Below are positions 44,260-52,204 of a DNA stretch of 64,000 nt, one piece after another. A program made the translations under genes and the position numbers. Origin of the DNA: Nonomuraea rhodomycinica (GTDB taxonomy: Bacteria > Actinomycetota > Actinomycetes > Streptosporangiales > Streptosporangiaceae). The stretch spans positions 2,303,222-2,367,221 of the forward strand of contig NZ_JABWGO010000001.1 in the NCBI RefSeq assembly GCF_013363995.1. The letters run 5' to 3'. The number at the start of each line of letters is the position of its first letter. Within the stretch, counting starts at the first letter, position 1. A model generated the notes under the pieces. The model was given only the letters and a program-made list of their open reading frames with translations. It did not search any database and was not told the DNA's origin.

Positions 44260-47030
44260 CACGACACCCCCAGGTAGGCGGCGGTCAGGCGGTCGGCGTC
44301 CACCTCGGAGCGCGGGCCGGCCCAGGTGATCCGGCCGAGCCGCATGAACGCCACGCGGTCGGCCACGGCCAGCGCCTCGGTGGCCTTCTCCTCGACCAGC
44401 AGCAGGGCCACCCCGCGCTCGCGCAGCTCGGCGAACACCTCGAACACCTGCCGGACCACGAGCGGGGCCAGCCCCAGCGACGGCTCGTCGGCGATGAGCA
44501 CGCGGGGCGGCCTGACGAGCGCGGGGGCCAGGGTGAGGAGCTGCTGCTCGCCGCCGGACAGCTCCCCGGCGAGCACGGCGCGGCGAGCGGCGAGCTGCGG
44601 CATCCGCTCGTACGCGGGGGCGGGGTCGTCGAGCCAGGTGCGCAGGTTCTCCTCCACGGTGAGCCCGGGGAAGACGCCCCGGCCCTCGGGCGCCAGCAGC
44701 ACCCCGGCCCTGGCCCTGCGGTGCGCGGGCCACGCCGTGACGTCCTGGCCGTCGAGCAGCACCCGGCCGGCGGCCACGGGCAGGTCGCCGGCGGCGACGG
44801 CGCAGGCGGTGGACTTGCCGGCGCCGTTCGCGCCGAGCAGCGCGACCACCTCGCCGGGCCGTACGGACAGCTCGACGCCGCGCAGCACCGTGCAGTCGGC
44901 GTAGCCCGCCATCACGTCCTCCAGCCGGAACAGGACGGGCTCCCCGCGGTCGAGGACGGGGGACGGCCGCCCGCGGTCGAGGGCGGAGGACGACCGCCCG
45001 CGGTCGAGGGCGGAGGACGACCGCCCGCGGTCGAGGTGGGAGGACGGCTGTCCGCGGTCGAGGGTGGGGGACGCGGAGGGGGACGGCCGGTCCGCGGCGT
45101 CACGCGGCGGGGGCGCCGCCGCGGGCTCCGTCTCCTGGTCGCGCGTCCGGCGGCGCGTCCGGCGCCGGTGGCGGGACTCGGCGAACTGCGCCAGCACCCC
45201 GTCCGGATGCCGGGCCAGGACCATCCCGCCCGCCCCGAACAGGATGGCCCCCACGTGCGCCGACAGACCCCACGCGGCCAGCAGCTCGGGCATGGCCGCG
45301 GCGACCAGCCCGCCGAGCACCGCGCCGCCGACCCGGCGCACCCCCTGGAGCACCACCACGGCCAGCCAGACGAACCCGGAGAAGGCCGGCAGGTCGGTCG
45401 CCGTGATCGACTCCTTGGAGACGGCGAACAGCACGCCGCCCAGCCCGGCGATCCCCGACGCCAGCACGAACAGCAGGATCTTGGCGCGGGGCGCGGACAG
45501 CCCCGAGGTGGCGGCGGCGGCCGGCGAGGAGCGGACCGCGAGGATCGCCCGCCCGGAGGCCGAGCGTTCGAGGTTGCGCACCAGCAGCCCGGCCAGCCCG
45601 ACGAGCGCGAGCAGCAGCACCACCCGCACCCGCGGGTCGGAGGTGTCGGCGAACCCGAGGGACAGCGCGGGCAGCGGCCAGCCGATCGTGCCGTTGCTGA
45701 ACGCGTCCACCTGGAACAGCACCTGGTCGGCGAGCAGCGCGAGGGCCAGCGTGGCGAGCGTCAGCACCCGTCCGCCGAGCCGCAGCGCGGGCAGCGCGAC
45801 CAGCAGGCCCACCGCGCACGCGGCGAGCACCCCGAGCAGGATCGCGGCGAAGAACGGCAGCCCCGACGCGTACGCCCACCCGCAGGTCAGCGCCGCCATC
45901 GCGGCGAACGACGCCTGGGCCAGGTTGACCATGCCGCCGATCCCGGTGACCACCACGAACGAGCAGAAGATCAGCGCCAGCACCAGCCCGTTGGCCGCGA
46001 CGCCCACGTAGTACTCCGGGCCCACGGCGGTGAAGGCGAGCAGCGCGGCCAGGGCCAGCGCCCACGGCAGGCGGCGCCGCCACGGCGGCACCCCGGCCAG
46101 GTGGTCGGGCGGCGGCGCGTCCTCGGCCGTGCTGCCCGCCACCCGCTCGCGGGAGCGGTTCAGCAGCACCAGCCCCGCGAACAGCAGGATCACCGGCACG
46201 GCGGTCCGCAGCCCGGTGACCTGCTCCAGGAAGTCGGTGTACCCGGCGACCAGGTTCTGCACGACGCCCAGCCCGAGCCCGGCGGCGAACGTCCACGGCA
46301 CCGACCGCAGCCGCCCGAACACCGCCGCCGTGGCCGAGGCGAACAGCAGCACCGTGTACGCGGTGGCGTCGAGCCCGATCACCGGCACGGCCAGCACCCC
46401 GGCGAGCCCGGCCAGGCCGGAGCCGAGCATCCAGGCCAGGGCGGAGGTGGCGTCCACGTCCACGCCGCGCAGCGTGGCCAGGCGCCGCCGGTCCACGGAG
46501 GCGCGCATGCGCAGCCCGTACGGGGTGTGCCGGAGGAACGCCCACAGGCCGGCGGCGGTGAGCGCGGAGAGCGCGAACGTGATGAGCTGGTCGGTGTCGA
46601 GACGGACGCCGAGCACGTCGAGGGCGACGGCCGGGTGGGGGCCGACGCCGCGCGGCAGGGCGGTGGCGTCGGCGGGCGGCAGGCCGAGCAGGTCCACGGC
46701 GAGCAGGCCGAGGGCGGGCAGCGCGATCGTCAATCCGATGGTGGCGACGATCTGCGCCGTCTCCCCGGCCCGGGCCAGGCCGCGGAACATGGCGCGGTGC
46801 AGCACGTAGCCGAGCGCGGGCGCGAAGAGGCCGACCGCGAGCAGCGCCGACAGCCACGGGGGCAGCCCGGCCCGGTCGCACTGGTAGAACAGCAGCGCCG
46901 CCATGAAGCCGACGGCGCCGTGGGCGAAGTTGAACACGCCGGTGGCCGCGTACGACAGGGTGAGCCCCGCCCCCATCACGGCGAAGACGGCGCCGGTGAC
47001 GAGCCCGCTGAGGAGGTATCCGGTGATCAT
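44259..47030 (-). CDS. LivH-LivM-LivF triple fusion (two permeases plus ATPase)
   Basis: One uninterrupted 923-residue frame. Residues 1 to about 300 are a LivH permease (GLTLSYAATGVFNFAHGAVGF), about 330-640 a LivM permease (GIGGMVNLAQASFAAMAAL; the EAA-like loop RAILAVRSSPAAAATSG), then a repeat linker (LDRG units, about 665-710), then a LivF ATPase with GANGAGKST, LSGGEQQLLTLAPAL and LIADEPSLGLAP. LivH-LivM and LivM-ATPase fusions are known; all three together is unusual. ATG at 47030 overlaps the binding-protein stop (ATGA). With LivG it gives a full transporter from three genes. Confidence 0.92.
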   Translation of the reverse strand: MITGYLLSGLVTGAVFAVMGAGLTLSYAATGVFNFAHGAVGFMAALLFYQCDRAGLPPWLSALLAVGLFAPALGYVLHRAMFRGLARAGETAQIVATIGLTIALPALGLLAVDLLGLPPADATALPRGVGPHPAVALDVLGVRLDTDQLITFALSALTAAGLWAFLRHTPYGLRMRASVDRRRLATLRGVDVDATSALAWMLGSGLAGLAGVLAVPVIGLDATAYTVLLFASATAAVFGRLRSVPWTFAAGLGLGVVQNLVAGYTDFLEQVTGLRTAVPVILLFAGLVLLNRSRERVAGSTAEDAPPPDHLAGVPPWRRRLPWALALAALLAFTAVGPEYYVGVAANGLVLALIFCSFVVVTGIGGMVNLAQASFAAMAALTCGWAYASGLPFFAAILLGVLAACAVGLLVALPALRLGGRVLTLATLALALLADQVLFQVDAFSNGTIGWPLPALSLGFADTSDPRVRVVLLLALVGLAGLLVRNLERSASGRAILAVRSSPAAAATSGLSAPRAKILLFVLASGIAGLGGVLFAVSKESITATDLPAFSGFVWLAVVVLQGVRRVGGAVLGGLVAAAMPELLAAWGLSAHVGAILFGAGGMVLARHPDGVLAQFAESRHRRRTRRRTRDQETEPAAAPPPRDAADRPSPSASPTLDRGQPSSHLDRGRSSSALDRGRSSSALDRGRPSPVLDRGEPVLFRLEDVMAGYADCTVLRGVELSVRPGEVVALLGANGAGKSTACAVAAGDLPVAAGRVLLDGQDVTAWPAHRRARAGVLLAPEGRGVFPGLTVEENLRTWLDDPAPAYERMPQLAARRAVLAGELSGGEQQLLTLAPALVRPPRVLIADEPSLGLAPLVVRQVFEVFAELRERGVALLLVEEKATEALAVADRVAFMRLGRITWAGPRSEVDADRLTAAYLGVS
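44944..45070. repeat. 27-bp in-frame repeat forming the LivM-LivF linker
   Basis: Five units of 27 bp starting at about 44944, 44971, 44998, 45025 and 45052 encode nine-residue repeats like LDRGRSSSA. They join the second permease to the ATPase domain and keep the frame, so the fusion junction itself is a minisatellite. Confidence 0.9.
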
Positions 47031-48298
47031 TTCAGCGGCACGTTGTCGAAGCACTTCAGGCTCTTGGCCACCGTGAACGCGCCGCCCTCCAGCTTGACCA
47101 GGGCGCCGCAGCCGTTCGGCTCGGTGTGGTCCTGCGGGAAGCGGATGCGGCCGAATCCGGCGTTCTCGTAGGAGTAGCCGCTGTTGGCGGTGGCCAGGAA
47201 CCTCTCGCGGGTGAGGTCCTTGCCCGTCTTGGCGAGCAGGTCGAGGAAGATGTCGGCGGCCCAGTAGCCGATCGCCATGTGCTGGGTGAGCGTGGCGCCG
47301 GGCGCGACCTTCTGGACGTCGGCCTTGAACGCGGCGATCTCGGGGGCGGTCGACTCGAACGGCTCGAACATCGGCGCGGCGACGACGCCCTCCAGCGCCT
47401 GCGCGCTGGCCGGGTCCTTGAGGACGGCGGCGTCGTAGCTGGTGGCGTCGGTGAGCACGCCCCGGTAGCCGGCGCGCTTGAGTGCGGCGTAGAGGCCGAC
47501 GTTGAACTTGGTGCCGGCGATGACCGACACGACGACGTCGGGCGGCTCGCCGCCGTCCGAGGTCATGATCTTGTTGACGTACGGGAGCCAGTCGGGGGGC
47601 GGCGCGGCGGCGGGCAGGCCGGAGTTGACGCCGGCCAATTCGAACCCGGCCGCGGCGAACGACTGGGAGATCGTCGTCCCGCCGTACTTGCTGCCGCTGG
47701 AGTCGGTGGTCTGGACGTAGACGCTCTTGCCCCGCGCGCCCCCGAGCAGGTCGGCCATCTGCCTGCCCCACCAGGTCTGCGAGCCGGCCCCCTTGCGGGG
47801 CGCCAGGCAGCCGTTGTAGCCGAAGCCGGTCCTCGTCCCGCACCACTGCGGGCCGGTGGCCCAGCCGAACCACGGCACGCCCTGCTGCTCCAGGAACGCC
47901 GCCCCGCCGAAGTTGGGCGCGTGCACGGGCACCAGCGCGAACACCTGGTCCTTCTGCACGAGCTTGCGGGCCGCCGCGTCGCCCTTGGCCGCGTCCTGGC
48001 CGTCGTCCTCGGCGCCGACGAACTCGATCGTGCGCCCGTGGACGCCGCCCTCGGCGTTGGCCCGTCCGAAGCGGGCCCTGGCGCCGATCTCGGCGTCCTT
48101 GGTGGAGTAGCCGCTGGCGCTGGTCTTGGTGAGCACGCCGCCGACCTTGACGGTGGTCGCGGTGACGCCGGGCGCGGCGCCGCCGGTCGTGGCGGGTGTC
48201 CTGCGCTCGGCGGCGCAGCCGGTCAGCAGCAGCGTCACGGCCAGCGCGCCCGCCAGGCCCGCCGTGCTCCGCCGCACCTCGTGATGTCGTCGCACCAT
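47027..48298 (-). CDS. ABC transporter substrate-binding lipoprotein (LivJ/K-type)
   Basis: A 423-residue type I periplasmic-binding protein. The signal peptide ends in the lipobox LLLTGC. The mature part starts TVKVGGVLTKTSASGYSTKD and keeps the leucine-binding fold order. Several extra Cys (PQWCGTRTGFGYNGC, late NGCG...KCFDN) could form disulfides. In catabolic neighbourhoods such proteins often bind aromatic or other organic acids. ATG at 48298 has a GAGGTGAAGG ribosome region, and a recurring operator lies 46 nt further upstream. Confidence 0.9.
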   Translation of the reverse strand: MVRRHHEVRRSTAGLAGALAVTLLLTGCAAERRTPATTGGAAPGVTATTVKVGGVLTKTSASGYSTKDAEIGARARFGRANAEGGVHGRTIEFVGAEDDGQDAAKGDAAARKLVQKDQVFALVPVHAPNFGGAAFLEQQGVPWFGWATGPQWCGTRTGFGYNGCLAPRKGAGSQTWWGRQMADLLGGARGKSVYVQTTDSSGSKYGGTTISQSFAAAGFELAGVNSGLPAAAPPPDWLPYVNKIMTSDGGEPPDVVVSVIAGTKFNVGLYAALKRAGYRGVLTDATSYDAAVLKDPASAQALEGVVAAPMFEPFESTAPEIAAFKADVQKVAPGATLTQHMAIGYWAADIFLDLLAKTGKDLTRERFLATANSGYSYENAGFGRIRFPQDHTEPNGCGALVKLEGGAFTVAKSLKCFDNVPLK

Positions 48299-48343
48299 CG
48301 CCTTCACCTCTTGGGTACGGCGTGCGCCACGCCCCCGTCTTGG

Positions 48344-48359
48344 CCTAGCGCTCGCTTGG
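48344..48359 (-). promoter_or_regulatory. Copy 5 of recurring 16-bp operator
   Basis: CCTAGCGCTCGCTTGG (minus strand CCAAGCGAGCGCTAGG). TAGGCC on the minus strand could be the -10 of the transporter operon, so the operator again overlaps the promoter core. Confidence 0.65.
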
Positions 48360-48413
48360 TTTCGGCCAGCGTAAATTCGGCCCCGGAGGGTGTCAACGGA
48401 CGACGAGATCTTG

Positions 48414-48429
48414 CCGAGCAATCGCTTGC
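48414..48429 (+). promoter_or_regulatory. Copy 6 of recurring 16-bp operator
   Basis: CCGAGCAATCGCTTGC, a weaker match, but with its own perfect inverted repeat GAGCAA-4 nt-TTGCTC. It lies in the -35 region of the alcohol dehydrogenase promoter; TAGCGT at 48449-48454 is 6 nt before the ATG, indicating a leaderless mRNA. Confidence 0.5.
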
Positions 48430-48460
48430 TCACATCGCGCGGCCGGGCTAGCGTGAGCGC

Positions 48461-49549
48461 ATGCTCATGCGCGCCGCCGTGCTGACCGCCTTCGACCAGC
48501 CGATGGAGATCCGCGAGGTGGAGATCGCCGACCCCGGCCCCGGCGAGGTGCGGGTCCAGATCAAGGCGTCGGGGGTCTGCGGCTCCGACCTCAAGGCCAT
48601 CGACGGCAAGAGCCCGGTCGTCGCGCGGCTGCCGTACATCCTCGGCCACGAGAGCGCCGGCGTCGTCGAGAGCGTCGGGCCGGGCGTGACCACGGTCCGG
48701 CCCGGCGACCACGTCATCATCTCGATGAACGGCCCCTGCGGAAGGTGCCGCCACTGCGGCGCCGGCCGCTTCCACCTGTGCTCCGGCCCGGCCCGCATGC
48801 GGGCCGTCATGGGCGGCGAGCCGCGCGTCACGCTGGACGGCGCGCAGACCCGCCGCTTCATCGGCATCGGCTCGTTCGCCGAGTACACGGTGGTCAACGA
48901 GCCCATGTGCGTGCGGATCGCCACGGAGGCGCCGTTCGACGTGATGTCCCTGCTGGCCTGCGGCGTCGTGACGGGGGTCGGCGCCGTGCTCAACGTGGCG
49001 CGGGTGGCCCCGGGCTCCAGCGTCCTCGTCGTGGGCTGCGGCGGCGTCGGCCTCAACGTCATCCAGGGCGCGGTGCTCGCCGGCGCGACCACGATCATCG
49101 CCGCCGACGTGGCGGAGGCCAAGCTCAAGCTCGCCGAGCGCTTCGGCGCCACGCACACGCTCATCCCCGGGGACCTGCCCGCGCAGGTCGGCGAGGTGGT
49201 GCGGGGCGGCGTGGACCACGCCTTCGACGTGACGGGGGTGCCGGGCGTGCTCGCCCAGGCGTTCGCCGCCACGGCCCCGGGCGGAGCCACCGTCATGGTC
49301 GGCAGCCCGCCGGCGGGCCGGCCGGTGGAGGTGGACCCGTCGCTGCTGTTCTCCTCCCGTCGCCTCATGGGCACCCAGGGCGGCGACGCGGCGCCGCACC
49401 GCGACCTGCCCATGCTCGCGGCGCAGTACCAGCGGGGCCGCCTGGACCTGGGCGGGCTCATCACGGAGCGGCTGCCGCTGGACCAGATCAACGACGCGGT
49501 CGCCCACGTCCGCCAGGGCACGGTCGCCCGTACGGTCATCGTCTTCTGA
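48461..49549 (+). CDS. Zinc-dependent alcohol dehydrogenase (MDR family)
   Basis: A 362-residue medium-chain dehydrogenase. Catalytic zinc ligands are Cys in GVCGSDLK and His in GHESAGVV; the structural zinc loop CGRCRHCGAGRFHLC has all four Cys. Cofactor site VVGCGGVGLNVIQGA ends in AADVAEAK, favouring NAD(H). It resembles acyl/aryl alcohol dehydrogenases of degradation pathways. No ribosome site precedes ATG 48461, and a second ATG is 2 codons later. Confidence 0.92.
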   Translation: MLMRAAVLTAFDQPMEIREVEIADPGPGEVRVQIKASGVCGSDLKAIDGKSPVVARLPYILGHESAGVVESVGPGVTTVRPGDHVIISMNGPCGRCRHCGAGRFHLCSGPARMRAVMGGEPRVTLDGAQTRRFIGIGSFAEYTVVNEPMCVRIATEAPFDVMSLLACGVVTGVGAVLNVARVAPGSSVLVVGCGGVGLNVIQGAVLAGATTIIAADVAEAKLKLAERFGATHTLIPGDLPAQVGEVVRGGVDHAFDVTGVPGVLAQAFAATAPGGATVMVGSPPAGRPVEVDPSLLFSSRRLMGTQGGDAAPHRDLPMLAAQYQRGRLDLGGLITERLPLDQINDAVAHVRQGTVARTVIVF

Positions 49550-49568
49550 CCGCCCGACTTCTCTGTTA

Positions 49569-49586
49569 TTCTAACGATCCTTAGAA
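49569..49586 (+). promoter_or_regulatory. ArsR-type operator
   Basis: TTCTAA-CGATCC-TTAGAA, a perfect 6-bp inverted repeat with a 6-nt spacer in an AT-rich pocket just upstream of the cupin gene. The ArsR protein encoded second in this operon is the natural ligand. Confidence 0.65.
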
Positions 49587-49603
49587 AAGCAGAGGAGATG
49601 GTC

Positions 49604-50119
49604 ATGTCGTACCCCGAGCCCCGTTACCTCGCCGAGAAGGGCGAGGTCAGCGCCCGGTTCCGCCCCGCCGGAACGCCCGCCGACCTGGTGATGGGCCCCC
49701 ACACCGACGACCCGGCGCAGCGCCGCACCCACGTCCACCACCTGGGCACCGGCGCCACCACCAACGGCGCGTTCGGGCTCTACCGCTGGGAGATGGGCCC
49801 GCGTCCCGGCGGCGCCGGCGCGCACTTCCACCGCACCATCACCGAGTCCTTCTACGTCCTCGACGGCTCGGTGCGCCTGTTCAACGGCGACCGGTGGATC
49901 GACGGCAACCCGGGCGACTTCCTGTTCGTCCCCGAGGGCGGCATCCACGGCTTCCGCAACGAGTCGGGCGCCCCGGCGACCATGCTCATCCTGTTCACCC
50001 CCGGCGCCCCCCGCGAGGGGTACTTCGAGGAGCTGGCCGAGATCGCCACGACCGGCCGGGAGCTCACCGAGGAGGAGTGGACCGAGCTCTTCCTCCGCCA
50101 CGACCAGTACATGGTCTGA
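49604..50119 (+). CDS. Cupin-domain protein
   Basis: About 171 residues with one cupin barrel. Metal ligands are in GAHFHRTITESFYVLDG (His, His, Glu) and IHGFRN (His). ATG at 49604 is chosen because GAGGAG is 6 nt upstream; ATG at 49598 would have none. It is the first gene of a two-gene unit with the ArsR-rhodanese regulator, so it is probably induced when that repressor is released. The substrate is unknown. Confidence 0.88.
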   Translation: MSYPEPRYLAEKGEVSARFRPAGTPADLVMGPHTDDPAQRRTHVHHLGTGATTNGAFGLYRWEMGPRPGGAGAHFHRTITESFYVLDGSVRLFNGDRWIDGNPGDFLFVPEGGIHGFRNESGAPATMLILFTPGAPREGYFEELAEIATTGRELTEEEWTELFLRHDQYMV

Positions 50120-50769
50120 TGGCCGCTTTCCCCGAAGAGCCGATCTACGAGCAGCTCGCCCGCATCGGCAAGGTGCTGTCCAACCCGGTGCGGCTGCGCC
50201 TGCTCGACGTGCTCGACCAGCAGGAGTGCACGGTGGAGGAGCTGGCCGAGGAGGCGGGCATCGCGCTGAAGAACACCTCGGCGCAGCTCCAGCAGCTCCG
50301 TGCCGCCCACCTGGTCACCAGCCGGAAGGAGGGCACCAAGGTCTTCTACCGGCTGGCCGACGAGGGGGTGTCGCGCTTCCTCGGGGAGATGCAGGCGTTC
50401 GCGCACGGACGGCTGGCCGACCTGCGCGAGGCGGTGGCCCACCACCTGGGCTCACCCGAGGGCGTGACGGCCGCCGAGCTGGCCGCCCGGCTGGAGGACC
50501 CGGGCACGATCGTCGTGGACGTGCGCTCGGCGACGGCCTTCGCCACGGCCCACCTGCCGGGCGCGGTGTCGCTGCCGCTGGCCGAGCTGCGCGACCGCCT
50601 GGAGGAGCTGCCACGCGAGGCGGAGATCGTCGCCTACTGCGGCGGGCCGTACTGCGTCGTGTCGCCCGAGGCGGTGCGGGTGCTGCGGCGCAACGGTTTC
50701 CGGGCGCTGTCGCTGGAGGGAGGCATCACCGGCTGGCGCCGCTCGGGGCGGTCCACCACCCCCGGCTGA
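50119..50769 (+). CDS. ArsR regulator fused to a rhodanese domain
   Basis: A 216-residue fusion. The winged-helix ArsR domain (LSNPVRLRLLDVLDQQECTV, ALKNTSAQLQQLRAAHLVTS) fills residues 1-105. A rhodanese domain follows (IVVDVRSATAFATAHLPGA) with active-site Cys in AYCGGPYCVVS. This architecture is known and is thought to sense sulfur species or redox state through the rhodanese Cys. The start shares one base with the cupin stop (TGATG). Confidence 0.93.
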   Translation: MAAFPEEPIYEQLARIGKVLSNPVRLRLLDVLDQQECTVEELAEEAGIALKNTSAQLQQLRAAHLVTSRKEGTKVFYRLADEGVSRFLGEMQAFAHGRLADLREAVAHHLGSPEGVTAAELAARLEDPGTIVVDVRSATAFATAHLPGAVSLPLAELRDRLEELPREAEIVAYCGGPYCVVSPEAVRVLRRNGFRALSLEGGITGWRRSGRSTTPG

Positions 50770-50877
50770 CAAACCGCCACAAAGGGGTATATATCGGGAC
50801 AGTACGGGCGTGAATCACACGGGCACCGAGCGTTGACCAAGGGTTTCCGATCCGGGACAGTGAAGGGACCGAAGGCC

Positions 50878-51594
50878 ATGGGCAGCAGTCTCCGTCTCGC
50901 ACTCCTCGGCGGTTTCCGGCTTCTGGCCGGCGACGACCAGATCAACGTCTCCAACGGCTCCGAACGCCTGCTCGCCTTCATCGCGCTGGGCTGCCGGGCC
51001 GTCTCACGCCACCTGGCGGCGGCCACGCTGTGGCCCGACGCGCCGGAGCACCGCGCGTACGCGAGCCTGCGCTCGGCGCTGGCCCGCCTGGACGCCTCCG
51101 GACGCCGGATGCTGCGCGTCGGCGCCACCGAGGTGAGCCTGGCCCCCGACACGCACGTCGACCTGCACGAGGCCCGCGCCCTGGCCGAGCGGATCCTCGA
51201 CCCGGCCGCCGCCTGCCCCGACCTCGACCGCCGCGCCATCGAGGTGCTGTCGCACGGCCTGCTGCCCGGCTGGTACGACGACTGGGTCCTCGGCGAGGCC
51301 GAGCAGTGGCACCAGCAGCGCCTGCACGCCCTGGAGGCGCTGTCGGCCCGTTTCGTCCGGGCGGGCAGGTTCGCCGACGCGGTGGCCGCGGCGAGCGTGG
51401 CCCTGCACGCCGAGCCGCTGCGGGAGAGCGCCTGCGCGGCCCTGGTGGAGGCCCACCTGGCCGAGGGCAACCAGGCCGAGGCGCTGCGCCAGTACCGGCT
51501 CTACGTGCGCGGCCTGCGCGAGGAGCTCAGCCTGTCGCCCACGCCCCGGCTGCGCGGCCTGGTCGCCGGCCTGCGCCCGCCGGAGGAGCGCTAG
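50878..51594 (+). CDS. BTAD-domain (SARP-like) regulator
   Basis: About 238 residues. The N-terminal 90 residues resemble an OmpR-type DNA-binding domain (ALLGGFRLLAGDDQINV, LATLWPDAPEHRAYASLRSALARL) and the rest is the bacterial transcriptional activation domain (ALEALSARFVRAGRFADAVA, CAALVEAHLAEGNQAEALRQY). SARP proteins usually activate secondary-metabolite or developmental genes, but none are adjacent. ATG at 50878 was preferred; GTG at 50860 and TTG at 50833 are in frame upstream. Confidence 0.88.
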   Translation: MGSSLRLALLGGFRLLAGDDQINVSNGSERLLAFIALGCRAVSRHLAAATLWPDAPEHRAYASLRSALARLDASGRRMLRVGATEVSLAPDTHVDLHEARALAERILDPAAACPDLDRRAIEVLSHGLLPGWYDDWVLGEAEQWHQQRLHALEALSARFVRAGRFADAVAAASVALHAEPLRESACAALVEAHLAEGNQAEALRQYRLYVRGLREELSLSPTPRLRGLVAGLRPPEER

Positions 51595-51603
51595 ACGACG
51601 CCG

Positions 51604-51630
51604 GTGATGCCGCCGTCACGCCGGCATCAC
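51604..51630 (+). terminator. Hairpin after the BTAD regulator
   Basis: A perfect 9-bp stem GTGATGCCG / CGGCATCAC with a 9-nt loop starts 10 nt after the stop codon. Confidence 0.5.
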
Positions 51631-51725
51631 GGGGCGGTGACTGGAACCCCGCCATGCTTTCTGGTGAGCGCCGGACTACCCGCAGGTGGTCGTCACCGCG
51701 GGCCGGCGGGATCAAGGAGACAGGA

Positions 51726-52064
51726 ATGCGTACCAGGCGAGTGATGATGCTGGCCGGTCCGGCACTCCTCGGCGCGCTCGCGTTCGGTCCGGCCGCGGCC
51801 TCTCCCGCGTCCGCCTCCGCGGGCACCGCCAAGGCGCCGGCAGCGGTCGCCCAGGCGAGCGCCACCGTGCACACCGTGGCCGTCAAGCCCGGCAAGAAGC
51901 GCTACAACAAGGGCTACAACAAGGGCTTCAGCGACGGCCGGTTCGACTGCAAGGCCGGCACCCCGTTCGACCTGAACTTCACCGGCTCGGACCCGTTCAG
52001 CATGGGCTACCGCAACGGTTACATGAGCGGCTTCCACAGCTGCACGCCGCCGAAGAAGCCGTAA
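51726..52064 (+). CDS. Small secreted protein
   Basis: A 112-residue protein with a Sec signal peptide (GPALLGALAFGPAAASPASA) and a basic mature part. The mature region has a short KKRYNKGYNKGFSDGRF stretch and two Cys (FDCKAG, FHSCTP) that probably form a disulfide. I do not recognise a family. The Gly/Tyr-rich turns (YNKGYNKGF, YRNGYMSGF) look like two copies of a small repeat. ATG at 51726 is preceded by AAGGAGA. A strong terminator follows. Confidence 0.82.
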   Translation: MRTRRVMMLAGPALLGALAFGPAAASPASASAGTAKAPAAVAQASATVHTVAVKPGKKRYNKGYNKGFSDGRFDCKAGTPFDLNFTGSDPFSMGYRNGYMSGFHSCTPPKKP

Positions 52065-52097
52065 CCCGCGACCTCTGGACACCTTCCCCGGTGGACG

Positions 52098-52133
52098 AAG
52101 GGCCCCGCACCGCCTGGGCGGTGCGGGGCCCTT
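52098..52133. terminator. Strong bidirectional terminator
   Basis: A perfect 16-bp stem AAGGGCCCCGCACCGC / GCGGTGCGGGGCCCTT with loop CTGG, between the secreted-protein gene and the convergent MMPL gene. It carries AA/TT ends usable in both directions. Confidence 0.85.
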
Positions 52134-52136
52134 CCC

Positions 52137-52194
52137 GTGCGGTCCCGTGCGGTCCCGTCCGGTTTCGCGCGGTCCCGTGCGGTCCTGTGCGGGG
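52137..52194. repeat. 10-bp tandem repeats
   Basis: About five to six degenerate copies of GTGCGGTCCC lie between the terminator and the end of the MMPL gene. Nothing coding is apparent. Confidence 0.75.
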
Positions 52195-52204
52195 CGAGGC
52201 CGGG

